Assembly (NCBI GenBank): GCA_002502245.1
Contig: DAPW01000011.1
Coordinates: 1 to 64,000 of the forward strand
Length of the DNA stretch: 64,000 nt
From: Methanoregula sp. UBA154
GTDB taxonomy: Archaea > Halobacteriota > Methanomicrobia > Methanomicrobiales > Methanospirillaceae
Direction of reading: 5' to 3'
This document shows positions 26,825 through 35,927 of the stretch, one piece after another (the first letter of the stretch is position 1; each line of letters begins with the position of its first letter). The notes beneath the pieces were generated by a model. The model ran no database searches, was not told the origin of the DNA, and saw only the letters and a program-made list of their open reading frames with translations. A program made the translations under genes and the position numbers.

Positions 26825-26845
26825 GGCACGTTTTTTTTTCGTGCC
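26825..26845 (+). terminator. Stem-loop GGCACG-T9-CGTGCC
   Basis: A perfect 6-bp stem encloses a loop of nine T, 222 bp after the DUF2115 gene and upstream of the convergent UPF0147 gene. It may act as a terminator or RNA end element. No other structure stands out in 26604-27021. Confidence 0.35.
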
Positions 26846-27021
26846 CCTCACCTTTTCGCTGTTGAACTACGTCCTGTAAAAAAAGTACATGCCTGAACTG
26901 TTTTTACAAAGGTCTGGAGATACGGCCGGAATACCGGCACGCAGGTGTTCGCCATCATCGAACAGGAGCCGGGGAACTGATCTGTGGTGAGAAAAGAACA
27001 GCAGGAGATGATCCAGTCCTG

Positions 27022-27285
27022 TCAGTCCAGCGGGATGGTCTCGAGTTGTGACACGAGCTCCCAGATCCGTGTCCGTGCATGGATGGGCATGTTCGGATCA
27101 TTGGAAATTTCATCAATCTTGGAGATGGCTTCCGCGGCGCGCAGCCCCATCGCCTTGGCATTGTTCAAAAGCAGCGTCCGGGTCTCATCAGCCACGCGCC
27201 GGATATTTCTGGGTATCGAGTTGTCTTCCTGGATGTGCTGCAGCATCAGGATACAGTTTTCCATTGTTTTTTCAGGGTTTGGCAT
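27022..27285 (-). CDS. UPF0147 family protein
   Basis: An 87-residue archaeal all-helical protein. Family landmarks are LQHIQEDNSIPRNIRRVADE, a central Ala-rich helix with LLLNNAKAMGLRAAEAISKI and DPNMPIHARTRIWELVSQLE. UPF0147 is nearly universal in Euryarchaeota and its role is unknown. It is divergent from the SSSCA1-like gene, with which it shares a 79-bp promoter region containing CATATATAGG. Confidence 0.93.
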   Translation of the reverse strand: MPNPEKTMENCILMLQHIQEDNSIPRNIRRVADETRTLLLNNAKAMGLRAAEAISKIDEISNDPNMPIHARTRIWELVSQLETIPLD

Positions 27286-27364
27286 GGTATCACCTACCTG
27301 TGTACCTGTAGTTAATATGCGGAACCGACATATATAGGTTGAATATCCATTCGACGGTGATCAG

Positions 27365-27793
27365 ATGCCGACACGAAAAGAAGATGAAATCATGGCTGAA
27401 TACCTCCTGAAAGGGGGGAAGATGCTGGAAAAGGCCTGCAAGACCTGCGGATGCCCCCTGTTTGAAGTCAAGGGCAGGACATTCTGTGTCGTCTGTGCAG
27501 AGAACGAATCGTTAAAAGAGAACAGGAATGCAGAGGATATAAAAAAGGCGGCTGCCGCCCCGGCGCAGGCCCCGGCAGCGGTACACGTGCACCATGAAGG
27601 AAACGTCTGTACCTGCGGGGAGGATCATGATGAGGAATCCTGCAATGATGGCGGTCTTGCCGAGGAACTCGCCTTCACGATCCATTCCCTGTGCCTGCGC
27701 ATCCAGAACGAAAAGGACCCGAACCACGTCCTCACCCTGATGACCGCGGTGAAGGAAGGGGCCGGCGCGCTTGAGACGCTGTGCCGGCTGTAA
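27365..27793 (+). CDS. SSSCA1 (autoantigen p27)-like zinc-ribbon protein
   Basis: A 142-residue protein. The N-terminal region has EIMAEYLLKGGKMLEKACKT and CKTCGCPLF...CVVCAEN, the two Cys pairs of a zinc ribbon found in the archaeal and eukaryotic SSSCA1 family. The middle is low complexity (Ala/Pro, then HHEGNVCTCGEDHDEESC, rich in His, Cys and acids). A C-terminal helix follows. GGTGATC precedes the ATG. It is divergent from UPF0147. The molecular role is unknown. Confidence 0.88.
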   Translation: MPTRKEDEIMAEYLLKGGKMLEKACKTCGCPLFEVKGRTFCVVCAENESLKENRNAEDIKKAAAAPAQAPAAVHVHHEGNVCTCGEDHDEESCNDGGLAEELAFTIHSLCLRIQNEKDPNHVLTLMTAVKEGAGALETLCRL

Positions 27794-27823
27794 ATCCCGG
27801 TTGATTTTTTTCTCATTTTTTTG

Positions 27824-28258
27824 CTCTGCAGAAACGGGCATGAACCAATGGTGTTCACACCGGAACGATGAAAATTTAAAAAGACATCATAATTTTTACG
27901 AGGGCTTCCCGCCTCAGGGCCCCTCCGGGGCACGGCGGGGCAGTTCGGTGTTTTTTTTAGAAATATCCGTCATTAATCCGCCGCGGGGGCGTCCCTTCGG
28001 GGGCGGCGGCACACATCATAATCGGGGGTTTGGAGGTCTCAACACCCATTATTTTGTTTGAAAAAATTCGATTTTCATCGGAAACCTTCATAAGTTCTGA
28101 AGCTCGCCGGCGCTTCGCCTCTGCCGCTGTGGCATCCCCGGATTGCGATAACACCGTATTACCTGGTCAATTTTGAATGAGAGCCGTACGGTTACTTGCC
28201 AGGCATCGCATGCACCATGAGCCCCCTACGGGGGCAGGGCTGGCGCAGGGGGGGCGAT
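27824..28258 (-). repeat. Full-length copy 3 of the dispersed repeat (inverted)
   Basis: Read on the minus strand it runs from CGCCCCCCCTGCGCCAGCCC to CCGTTTCTGCAGAG, with all the blocks of copy 2 in order. It differs from copy 2 by scattered substitutions and one- or two-base indels. It fills most of the gap after the SSSCA1-like gene. Confidence 0.88.
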
Positions 28259-28339
28259 TTAATCACTGTACAATTATTTCTACAAAGCACATCTTTTTCT
28301 TCTCGTTACGATTGAACCGGAAGATAATCTGGAAAAATT

Positions 28340-28500
28340 CCGGGCTCCGCACCTAAGAGCTGCTCCGAAGCACGGCAGGGCAGATCACCGGGTTTGCCAA
28401 AATGACAGATAAATCGGTCCGCCGCGGAGGCGCTCTGCCGGGGACGGCCGGCACATATCCTCGCTGGGACTCCGGGGGTATCAGCCCCATCTTTGCATAA
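28340..28500 (-). repeat. Degenerate partial copy (right half) beside copy 3
   Basis: Boxes GAAGCACGGCAGGGCAGATC, TCCGCCGCGGAGGCGCTCTG and GACGGCCGGCACATATCCTC follow the order of the right half of copy 3 in the same orientation, but with many substitutions. It looks like an older copy next to a younger one. Confidence 0.6.
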
Positions 28501-28518
28501 TAATCAGAATGAAAAAAA

Positions 28519-30756
28519 TTACCCGTATTGTGCCCGGCACAGATCGAACACACGCTGCCCGGTCTTCTCGCCGATTCCCTTCACCGCCACAAGTTCCTCC
28601 AAAGAAGCATTCGCGATCCCCTGGATCGAACCGAAATGCGATAGCAACAACCGGGCGTTCCTCATCCCGATCTCCGGGAAAGCCGATATGATGTACTCCT
28701 GGTCCTCGCGGATCGAGCGATGGGTCTTGTGGGGATGGACCTTACGTTCTCCGCGTTCGCCCTCCTCGCGTTTCGCGAGCACCATGAGCATCTGCGCCGT
28801 GTCCTGCTCGTCACGGGTAAAGAAGAGCGTGACACCCATGTCAACCGTGAGCGCTGCAAGCACGCCTTTGATGGCGTTCGGGTGGATGTCCCGCTGGGTA
28901 TAGAGATCTCCGCCCTCGATTATCATGACCGGGCGCGTGACTGCCTCGGCCATTACCTTGACCTGGCCAAGCAGGTCGCGGTTGATGAGGGTATCGACAA
29001 AGTCCCGTGCTGTCTTGCGTTCCACGAGGATACGGTCGCCGATGGCATAGTCCCCGTGGGCGAGCCGTTCAAGACGGATCGCGGCGCCCATGACGGAGAG
29101 GATTTCCACGACCTTTGACGAGGTCTCGCGGTCGTCGATGATGATCCTCGGGCCCTGCGGGGTGAACTCCTCAATGCTCGCCTGCTCTGCCATAACCGGC
29201 CGGGGCACGGAGGATGTCATGTTCCCCATCGAACGCATGCTCTTGTGCATCATCTTCTCCTTTGCCGCGCTGACATGGCGGAATACCTCATCGGAAGTGC
29301 CTTTGGTGACGAGAACAACAACCTGTCCGGCGCCAGACCTGCCGGTCCGTCCCTTCCGCTGGATGGAACGGATCTCCGATGGCACTGCCTCGTAGAAGAT
29401 GACCATATCAGTTGAGGGTACATCAAGGCCTTCCTCTCCGACAGAGGTTGCGATGAGGACTTTGAACTCCCCCTCGCGGAAGCGGCTCAGGGCTGCGATC
29501 TGCTTTTTCTGCGAAAGCCCCTTCTCTGAATCCTTTGTTGCCTGCCCCACGAACCGCTCACTGGCGATCCCGTTTGCGGTAAGGAAATCAACGAGCAGCT
29601 GCACGGTGTCGCGGTATGTGGCGAAGATGATGATCCGGCTGTCGGGATGCGATTCCAGCTGTTCGCGGACGAGCCCCAGGGCAATTTCCATCTTCGGGTG
29701 CAGTTCTTTTGTCCATTTTCCTGAACGTTCAAAAAGTTCGCGGAAGGACTGGTCGGCCGCGAGCCGCTGGCTTGCCTTGCTCCCGCCGGAACCAGTACCT
29801 TCTGCGATCAGTTTTGCGAGATACCCTTTGAGCACCTCGCTCCCCTGCGACTCTGCAAGCATGACCGCATGCTTCAGCTTCATACACTCGGCATAGACCG
29901 ATGCTGCCGAGTAGCCGGCAGGATCACGGTTTGCAATCCGCTGCTGGATTTGCGCGTTGATCGTGTTGAGTTCCCTCATCGAGAGTTTTTCCCGCTTGGG
30001 GACCGTGAAGTGGAGTGATGCAAGCAGGGCAAGCCGCTCATCGATAAGCCCGTTTATGATCTGGATCGCGGACTTGAGATCAGGTGGAAGATCGATACTG
30101 ATGTACTCAAGGTCCCGCTCGAATACGTACGGGCTGACATCCGGGTCGTTCTCGGTCCGGGTCTCGACGTGCTCGATCCCGAGGTTGGAACAGACCTCCT
30201 GCACTTTCTCCTGCACGCCACCGGGGGATGCTGTCATCGCAAGGAGGAGCGGCTTATCCGCAGAGGAGAGGTAGCGCTGGGCAAGGAACACGTATGCATA
30301 ATTCCCCACAGCGCGGTGGCATTCATCAACCACCATGAGGGTCACATCCTTCAGGGTATACCTCCCCGCGAGGAGATCGTTCTTGATAACCTGCGGGGTG
30401 GCGAGGATCACGGTTGCCCGCTCCCATTCAGCGGTACGTTCTGCAGGCGGGGCATCACCGGTGAACATAACGAACGGTGGCGCAATGGATTCACCGGATG
30501 GTTTTAGAGCGAGATACCGCTCGAAATACCGGATGTGTTGCTCCACGAGCGGTTTTGTGGGAGCGAGCATCAGTACCTTTCCTTTCTCGTTATAGAGCCG
30601 GGATGCCGCGACGAGCAGCGCTACCGCGGTCTTGCCAAGGCCGGTTGGCAGGATGACCATGGTATTGGCATCCAGTGCCTTCATCGCAATCGAGAGCTGG
30701 TACTCACGCGAGTCGATGCTGTCTGGTTTTATGAGAGGGTGGCTGATGCAGCTCAT
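28519..30756 (-). CDS. hef: Hef-type helicase/XPF nuclease
   Basis: A 745-residue fusion typical of euryarchaea that acts on stalled forks and branched DNA. The superfamily 2 helicase has Walker A PTGLGKTA (residues 37-44), VVDECHRAVGNY (DECH box) and RKGRTGRSGAGQVVVL (motif VI). The ERCC4 nuclease follows from about residue 540: IIIDDRETSSKVVE, HGDYAIGDRILVERKTARDF (GDY and ERK catalytic residues). A C-terminal (HhH)2 domain has FPEIGMRNARLLLSHFG and LVAVKGIGEKTGQRVFDLC. All catalytic motifs are intact. Confidence 0.96.
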   Translation of the reverse strand: MSCISHPLIKPDSIDSREYQLSIAMKALDANTMVILPTGLGKTAVALLVAASRLYNEKGKVLMLAPTKPLVEQHIRYFERYLALKPSGESIAPPFVMFTGDAPPAERTAEWERATVILATPQVIKNDLLAGRYTLKDVTLMVVDECHRAVGNYAYVFLAQRYLSSADKPLLLAMTASPGGVQEKVQEVCSNLGIEHVETRTENDPDVSPYVFERDLEYISIDLPPDLKSAIQIINGLIDERLALLASLHFTVPKREKLSMRELNTINAQIQQRIANRDPAGYSAASVYAECMKLKHAVMLAESQGSEVLKGYLAKLIAEGTGSGGSKASQRLAADQSFRELFERSGKWTKELHPKMEIALGLVREQLESHPDSRIIIFATYRDTVQLLVDFLTANGIASERFVGQATKDSEKGLSQKKQIAALSRFREGEFKVLIATSVGEEGLDVPSTDMVIFYEAVPSEIRSIQRKGRTGRSGAGQVVVLVTKGTSDEVFRHVSAAKEKMMHKSMRSMGNMTSSVPRPVMAEQASIEEFTPQGPRIIIDDRETSSKVVEILSVMGAAIRLERLAHGDYAIGDRILVERKTARDFVDTLINRDLLGQVKVMAEAVTRPVMIIEGGDLYTQRDIHPNAIKGVLAALTVDMGVTLFFTRDEQDTAQMLMVLAKREEGERGERKVHPHKTHRSIREDQEYIISAFPEIGMRNARLLLSHFGSIQGIANASLEELVAVKGIGEKTGQRVFDLCRAQYG

Positions 30757-30859
30757 ATTCCTGAAGGGGATTTGTCTGCCCGGGTATTAAGGGGATTGTG
30801 GTGGAAGGTTAAGGTTACTTCCAATGAAGTGGTGGTTAGCGTGGCAGGGTAATTATGAT

Positions 30860-31082
30860 TGCTCCCCGCCTCAGGGCCCCTCGCGGGGCACGGCGGGGCA
30901 GATTACCGTGTTTGGGAAAAGTATGTACGAAAATCATGGACGAAAAGTAAAAATGCGTTGGATTTTGCATACGGCAATGGAGAATTTTTGAAAACTTTAT
31001 TGATGCCGCCGCGGGGCGTCCTTCGGGGCGGCGGCAAACATCGCAATGGGGTATGGGGGCATCAACTCCCATCATTTATTAA
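30860..31082 (-). repeat. Partial repeat (right half) with diverged spacer
   Basis: CCCCGCCTCAGGGCCCCTCG, GGGGCACGGCGGGGCAG and GCCGCCGCGGGGCGTCCTTC lie in the same order and orientation as in copy 3. About 110 bp of unrelated AT-rich sequence separates them. The third part ends in GGGGGCATCAACTCCCATCA, the equivalent of the GGTCTCAACACCCATTA tract. It lies between hef and glyS. Confidence 0.72.
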
Positions 31083-31196
31083 AAAATCCCTTTTGAAAAT
31101 GCTTATTGAAATGATGCTAAATCAATGGCTTTTTTATCGATTTCTGAACAATAAAAGAGAGTGATCTAATAAAAAAGATTTTTATCGGATATTTCA

Positions 31197-32918
31197 TTAT
31201 CCCAGGTCCGCAAACGTAACGCTCCCCTCAACCAGCGCAGAAACAGTCTCCGGCAGTTTCGCAATCGCAATCCGCACCTGCTTCATGCTGTCGCGGTCGC
31301 GGAGGGTGACGGTATTGTTCTCCTTTGTATCATAATCGACCGTAACGGCAAAGGGCGTGCCGATCTCGTCCTGCCGGCGGTAACGGCGGCCGATGGCGCC
31401 GCTGTCATCGTATTCCGCCTGGATTCCCTTCTTGTGGAGCGTGCGGGTAATCTCTCCGGCAATCGTATCGAGACCGTCACGGGTCATCAGCGGGAAGACC
31501 GCGACCTGTAGCGGGGCGACTTTCGGGGAGAACCGCATCACGACCCGCTTCTCGCCGTCAGCAATGTCCTCATCATACGCCTGCTCAAGGACTGCATAGC
31601 ACATCCGGTCGATGCCGTACGAGGGCTCGATGACATGAGGAACAATGTCCTCACCCCGCAGATCAACGACCTCGTCCCGCACTTCAAAGAGGTCCGCCGG
31701 TATATGGATCTTCTCGCCATCAACCTCAACATCAGCGCCATCTGCAGTCGGCGTTGAATTTTTCAGTGCCTCGAAGATCGCCTTTGCCTTGTTCCGGTAC
31801 AGCTTGCCAAGCACCCCCATGTTCGGAATAATCCGGCGGCGGGCTGTTTTCTTCGGTTCATCATACTGGATAAAGACGGTCATGGGCGTACCGCTCTCCT
31901 TTGCATGGGCGTTCAGGTCGTAATCCGTGCGGTCTGCAAGCCCCACGGTCTCTACCCAGCCGAAGCGGTCGGAAAGGATCTCGGCATCCCAGCAGTCGGT
32001 TGCATAGTGCGCCCGCTCGTCGGGAAGGTGCTGGCGGAAGCGGAGGCGTTCCGGTTTTATCCCGATGGAGACCAGCATGTCGTGCGTAAGAGCGACATAG
32101 TACGCGAGATACTCGTTTGCAATAACACCCTTGTCCACGGCCTCCCGCATCGAGAGCGTGACTGCGTCATCGCATTTCTGCTGCTGAACCCAGGTGAGGA
32201 GCGGCATCGTATAGTCCGCGTATCGTCTGAACTGCGGGTGCCGGTTCTTCTCGGCCGGGTGAACAAAGATCTCGGCCTCGGCCTGCGTGAACTCGCGGAG
32301 CCGGATCATCCCCTGCCGGGGGGAGATCTCGTTCCGGTAGGACTTGCCGATCTGCACCGCACCGAACGGGAGCTTGTCGCGGTAGAACCGGAGGAGACGG
32401 CCGAAGTCCACAAACATCCCCTGCGCCGTCTCGGGGCGAAGGTAGCCGGTCCGCTGGGAGCCGGGGCCGATGCTGGTCTTGAACATCAGGTTGAACTGGA
32501 AGACTTCAACGGTCCACAGCACCTTGCCGCACGCAGGGCACGTGCAGGTGGCAAGCGCTGCGGCCAGTTCCTCGTTTTTCATCGTGGATGCGTTTTTGAT
32601 GCCGCCCCCCTCTGCAACATGGTCTGCCCGGAGGTATTCGCTGCAGTGCGGGCACTGGAACATCTTGTCGGCAAATCCTGCCACATGCCCGGAAGCAATA
32701 AAAACAGCCTCCTGTGCAATCGTGGGGCACTCGATCTCATAGTATCCTTCCCGGATCACATAAAAATCACGCCAGATATTTTCGATCCGCCGCTTCATCA
32801 TCGCGCCCAGCGGCCCGTAATCAATGAAACCTGCAACCGCCCCGTAGCATTCCGACGTGGGCCAGATAAACCCCCTGCGTTTGGCAAGTTCCATCACGTT
32901 TTCAAAGACGTCGCTCAT
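31197..32918 (-). CDS. glyS: Glycyl-tRNA synthetase
   Basis: A 574-residue class II synthetase of the archaeal/eukaryotic alpha2 type. It starts MSDVFENVMELAKRRGFIWP; 48 further in-frame codons upstream are judged untranslated leader. Motifs include GFIDYGPLGAMMKRRIENIW (motif 1), SYRNEISPRQGMIRLREFTQ (motif 2) and EPSYGIDRMCYAVLEQAY (motif 3). A zinc-binding insert has FQCPHCSEYLRADH and CTCPACGK. The C-terminal anticodon-binding domain runs from about residue 475. It charges tRNA-Gly in the cytoplasm. Confidence 0.97.
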   Translation of the reverse strand: MSDVFENVMELAKRRGFIWPTSECYGAVAGFIDYGPLGAMMKRRIENIWRDFYVIREGYYEIECPTIAQEAVFIASGHVAGFADKMFQCPHCSEYLRADHVAEGGGIKNASTMKNEELAAALATCTCPACGKVLWTVEVFQFNLMFKTSIGPGSQRTGYLRPETAQGMFVDFGRLLRFYRDKLPFGAVQIGKSYRNEISPRQGMIRLREFTQAEAEIFVHPAEKNRHPQFRRYADYTMPLLTWVQQQKCDDAVTLSMREAVDKGVIANEYLAYYVALTHDMLVSIGIKPERLRFRQHLPDERAHYATDCWDAEILSDRFGWVETVGLADRTDYDLNAHAKESGTPMTVFIQYDEPKKTARRRIIPNMGVLGKLYRNKAKAIFEALKNSTPTADGADVEVDGEKIHIPADLFEVRDEVVDLRGEDIVPHVIEPSYGIDRMCYAVLEQAYDEDIADGEKRVVMRFSPKVAPLQVAVFPLMTRDGLDTIAGEITRTLHKKGIQAEYDDSGAIGRRYRRQDEIGTPFAVTVDYDTKENNTVTLRDRDSMKQVRIAIAKLPETVSALVEGSVTFADLG

Positions 32919-33177
32919 GGTAATCACGAATTCGTTGTCGCTACTAGTGTTGAACGACTGGCGACAAAAATGCTCTCTTCCGGAAATCCGTCCTTTGTTC
33001 ACGGCAATTGGAGAGCGGGGGACTTCATATCGACCAGAGCCGGAACCAGTCTGCACCGGCAATGGTATTTAAAAAAAACAGCATCAATTTATCAGTCTTT
33101 TGGTCAAATGACGCGTAAAGATAGCATTAAATAGTTGACGAAGTATTGTATATCCTAATCCCAATACGGGGTATGCA

Positions 33178-33786
33178 ATGACCGAAGACAAACGCAAGGC
33201 ACAGCTTCTGAAACTCTTCAGTTCCATGTCGGGAAAGACCCAGATTGTCGAACCGATGAAGAATATCCATGGTACCCTGAGAGACAGCGACGCGATCGAA
33301 CGCGAAGTCGCGCTCGTCATGAGAGAGATCACGGAACAGGGGATTTTCAAGACCTCCTTAAAACCCATCCAGCTTGCAAAGCTCGTCACCTCATTCTATG
33401 CGGGAAAGAACGATACGGAGATCGCCCGCGAACTCGGGGATGAAAAACTGAGCAAAACGGTTGCCCGGGCCCGGGTGAGGCTCAAGCTCTTCCGCGAGCT
33501 TGACTTCAAGATGCCCTTTGACAAGGAGAAGATGGAGGATCTTATTGATTCCGGCAAGACCATGAAGGAAGTGTCCGAGGAACTTGGCGTCAGCCCATCG
33601 ACGCTCCGGGAATACCGGCACGTGATCGAGGAACAGGAAGACCCGACCATCGATCCCTATATCAACCGGATCCGCGACGTCATGGAAGACCGCGATCTCA
33701 CGGAACAGATGACCCGGAGCGCCACGGACAACAGCCTTGGCGACTCCATTGATATCACAGAAGCTGAACTGATCGATGTGACGTAA
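33178..33786 (+). CDS. Conserved archaeal HTH protein
   Basis: A 202-residue soluble protein with two HTH-like segments: KLVTSFYAGKNDTEIARELG (about residues 63-82) and LIDSGKTMKEVSEELGVSPS (about 122-141), the second followed by TLREYRHVIEEQ. The N and C termini are charged and helical. The layout resembles haloarchaeal proteins annotated conditioned medium-induced protein 4 (from memory, uncertain). The promoter TATA-like TTGTATATCC lies just upstream. It is a single gene divergent from glyS. The target is unknown. Confidence 0.8.
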   Translation: MTEDKRKAQLLKLFSSMSGKTQIVEPMKNIHGTLRDSDAIEREVALVMREITEQGIFKTSLKPIQLAKLVTSFYAGKNDTEIARELGDEKLSKTVARARVRLKLFRELDFKMPFDKEKMEDLIDSGKTMKEVSEELGVSPSTLREYRHVIEEQEDPTIDPYINRIRDVMEDRDLTEQMTRSATDNSLGDSIDITEAELIDVT

Positions 33787-33906
33787 GGGAAGACCCCTTA
33801 CCCCGAATCACCCCTCCTTTTTGAGCGATGGTGGGCGCTCTTCCCGACATGGGTTTTTCCATCATGCAATGAAAAATTTCATCCGATTGCAGCCCGATCT
33901 GCATAT

Positions 33907-34593
33907 ATGCAACTCACCTGGCTCGGGCATTCCTGCGTGCTCCTCTCCGGCTCAAAGAAAGTCCTCATCGATCCATTTGTTGAGGGCGGAAGTGTCCTGA
34001 ACACGGATCCTGATCTTGTCGCGGTTACTCACGGGCACAGCGACCATATGGGGGAAACGGTTGCCCTCGGGAAAAAAACCATTGCCATCACCGAGATTGC
34101 GAAGTACCTGCGTGAAAAGGGCCTGCCCTCAGAAGGAATGAATATTGGCGGGACGATTACCGTTGACGGGGTTTCTTTCACCATGACACCGGCCCTCCAT
34201 TCCACGGTCATCGAGGAGGCAGGGCCCGGGTTTGCCGGCGGGGCTGCAGCAGGATTTGTCATTGGCATGGATGGGGTGAATGTGTACCATGCCGGTGATA
34301 CTGCCCTCTTCTCCGATATGCAGCTGATCGGGCAGCTCTACCACCCGGATATTGCGCTCCTCCCCATCGGGGGCCGGTTCACGATGGGCGTTGCGGAGGC
34401 AATGATGGCGGCAAATTTCATCGGAGCCAGGACGGTCATCCCTATCCACTATAATACCTGGGACAAGATCGCTGCTGATCCGCTCGTGCTGAAAAAGGCG
34501 GTCGAACGGACAACGGATCTCAGGGTCAGGATACTCCGCCCGGGGGAAAGCCTGGAGATCGCGGTTTCATCCCTTCTCTCTTCCGGAACCTGA
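33907..34593 (+). CDS. UPF0173 metal-dependent hydrolase
   Basis: A 228-residue metallo-beta-lactamase fold protein. The metal motif is TVTHGHSDHMGE-like (VTHGHSDHMGETV, HxHxDH). Further ligands are in PALHSTV, VYHAGDTALFSDM and VIPIHYNTWD. The N-terminal LTWLGHSCVLLSGSKKVLID is the family signature. It is related to UlaG-like L-ascorbate-6-phosphate lactonases, but the substrate in archaea is unknown. A single-gene unit. Confidence 0.93.
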   Translation: MQLTWLGHSCVLLSGSKKVLIDPFVEGGSVLNTDPDLVAVTHGHSDHMGETVALGKKTIAITEIAKYLREKGLPSEGMNIGGTITVDGVSFTMTPALHSTVIEEAGPGFAGGAAAGFVIGMDGVNVYHAGDTALFSDMQLIGQLYHPDIALLPIGGRFTMGVAEAMMAANFIGARTVIPIHYNTWDKIAADPLVLKKAVERTTDLRVRILRPGESLEIAVSSLLSSGT

Positions 34594-34658
34594 TAATTTC
34601 CTTTGGCAACCATTGGTTTTTTATAATTCCCTGTGTCACTTTGGGTACAGGGGTAATC

Positions 34659-35000
34659 ATGGCACTTGAATGGGATCCGATTCTGTTTGTGAACTTACTC
34701 TTGTGTATCGGGATCGTAGTCCTCGGTTTTCTCTGCTTCCGGAAGAGTGGTGATATGCTGCCGGCCTTTATCGGGACAGCGTTTGGCCTGTTCGGCATCT
34801 CCCATGCAGCCACACTTGCGGGGTTGAAGGTGCCGCTTACCATCCCGCTGATTCTTATCCGGATGCTTGCGTACGTGCTCGTGCTCGTCGCGCTCTGGCA
34901 GCACCTGAAAAACACCCTGCTCCAGAAAGAGACGAGGCAGGCGTGGGTAGATTATTTTAAGAGCGAGACCGGATCGGCAGAAGAGAAGAAACAGCTGTAA
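34659..35000 (+). CDS. Small three-helix membrane protein
   Basis: A 113-residue protein starting MALEWDPILF after a GGGGTAA box. It has three helices: about 8-26, 35-55 and 64-83. A charged C-terminal tail has KETRQAWVDYFKSETG. It has no recognised domain. A frameshifted relative lies at 22003-22259 on the other strand, so it belongs to a small paralogous family. It is followed by second-family repeat 35034-35139. Confidence 0.78.
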   Translation: MALEWDPILFVNLLLCIGIVVLGFLCFRKSGDMLPAFIGTAFGLFGISHAATLAGLKVPLTIPLILIRMLAYVLVLVALWQHLKNTLLQKETRQAWVDYFKSETGSAEEKKQL

Positions 35001-35033
35001 AGCCGATCGTCCGGAAGGATTTTTTTTCTTTTT

Positions 35034-35139
35034 GGGTAATGTGTAATTCAGCACCTGTTTTTTTCGTTATGGGGAAAACTGATATCCTGCTCCTGATATT
35101 TCCGGGGACTTCGGCAATGCCTTCGCTCCCGTTGTAGTG
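35034..35139 (+). repeat. Copy A of a second, ~105 bp intergenic repeat
   Basis: Blocks TAATGTGTAATTCAGC, a T7 run, AACTGATATCCTG and CTTCGGCAATGCCTTCGCTC match 44592-44700 in order and spacing. In the other copy this block runs directly into the main repeat, and here the main repeat lies 170 bp downstream in inverted orientation. Confidence 0.65.
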
Positions 35140-35306
35140 GCGACTCCGGCATTGCGATAGACATGTAAATTCTTGTTTTGATCATCGATAACCTTAAACA
35201 AAAACAAGTCACTTTCTTTCGATTGATATAGGTTTTTTATAAAATAATTTTTTACATCCGACGATAAAATTATTCTTTTGGGTTCTATACACACTCCCAC
35301 CTTCTG

Positions 35307-35500
35307 CTCTGCAGAAATCATTGGATAATCAACCACGACGCTCTTTTGGGCTCCGCCCCCGCCGCTGGGCATCCCCCGTACGCGATTATGCCGTATTACC
35401 TGTATACACTCGCCGGGAAATTTTCTGTACAGATATTTCCGAGGCATCGCATGCGCCATGAGCCCCCAACGGGGGCCGGGCTGGCCGCAAGGGGGGCGAT
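35307..35500 (-). repeat. Internally deleted copy of the main repeat (inverted)
   Basis: It begins with the right-end tag CTCTGCAGAAA. It then passes straight to the left-half boxes (GGCTCCGCCCCCGCCGCTGG, CGATTATGCCGTATTACCTG, GGCATCGCATGCGCCATGAG, CAACGGGGGCCGGGCTGG). Both ends of the full element are therefore present while the central ~240 bp are missing. Confidence 0.75.
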
Positions 35501-35591
35501 AAATTTCCAAAAAAAAAAATAGGTTTTCTACCGAGCACAACACTCTTTTTTATCTGCTGTACATATTCACAAAAAGCGGGAAACGCTCTGG

Positions 35592-35927
35592 TCACGTCAT
35601 TTTTTGTATCGCCTCTTCCTGAGAGGTGCAGATCGTAAAAATACTGGTAAACCCTGCGATAGCGAAGACCCTGAGAACAGCCGGCCTGAGTCCCGTAAGG
35701 GCGACCTGTCCTCCGGTTTTCATCAGGTCCCGTGTGATCAGCAGGAGGACTTTCAGACCTGCACTGGCAATATATTCCGTCTTTGAAAAATCTAAGATCA
35801 TTTTTTGTGGCGAACCGGTGAGGATCGCTCTGAGATCCGATTCCAGACCGGGTGCAGTATTGGCATCAAACTGCTGCGGGATCATGACAATACTGATGTT
35901 ATGAATACTTGTCATCTCCAGAGTCAT
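35592..35927 (-). CDS. STAS-domain protein (anti-anti-sigma factor-like)
   Basis: A 111-residue single STAS domain: IVMIPQQFDANTAPGLESDL, then ILDFSKTEYIASAGLKVLLL. The Ser in IASAGLK is the residue phosphorylated in SpoIIAA/RsbV proteins. Archaea lack sigma factors, so the partner must differ, for example a kinase or phosphatase of the RsbW/SpoIIE type elsewhere. No such gene is next to it. Possible starts are ATG 35927 or ATG 35915. Confidence 0.9.
   Translation of the reverse strand: MTLEMTSIHNISIVMIPQQFDANTAPGLESDLRAILTGSPQKMILDFSKTEYIASAGLKVLLLITRDLMKTGGQVALTGLRPAVLRVFAIAGFTSIFTICTSQEEAIQKMT

Noticed and set aside
21421..28500. Clustered repeats resembling a CRISPR array
   Set aside because: Repeat units are hundreds of bases long, differently oriented and separated by genes, with no regular spacers and no cas genes.
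31905..33134. 409-codon open frame antisense to glyS
   Set aside because: No recognised domain; it lies opposite a complete synthetase gene.
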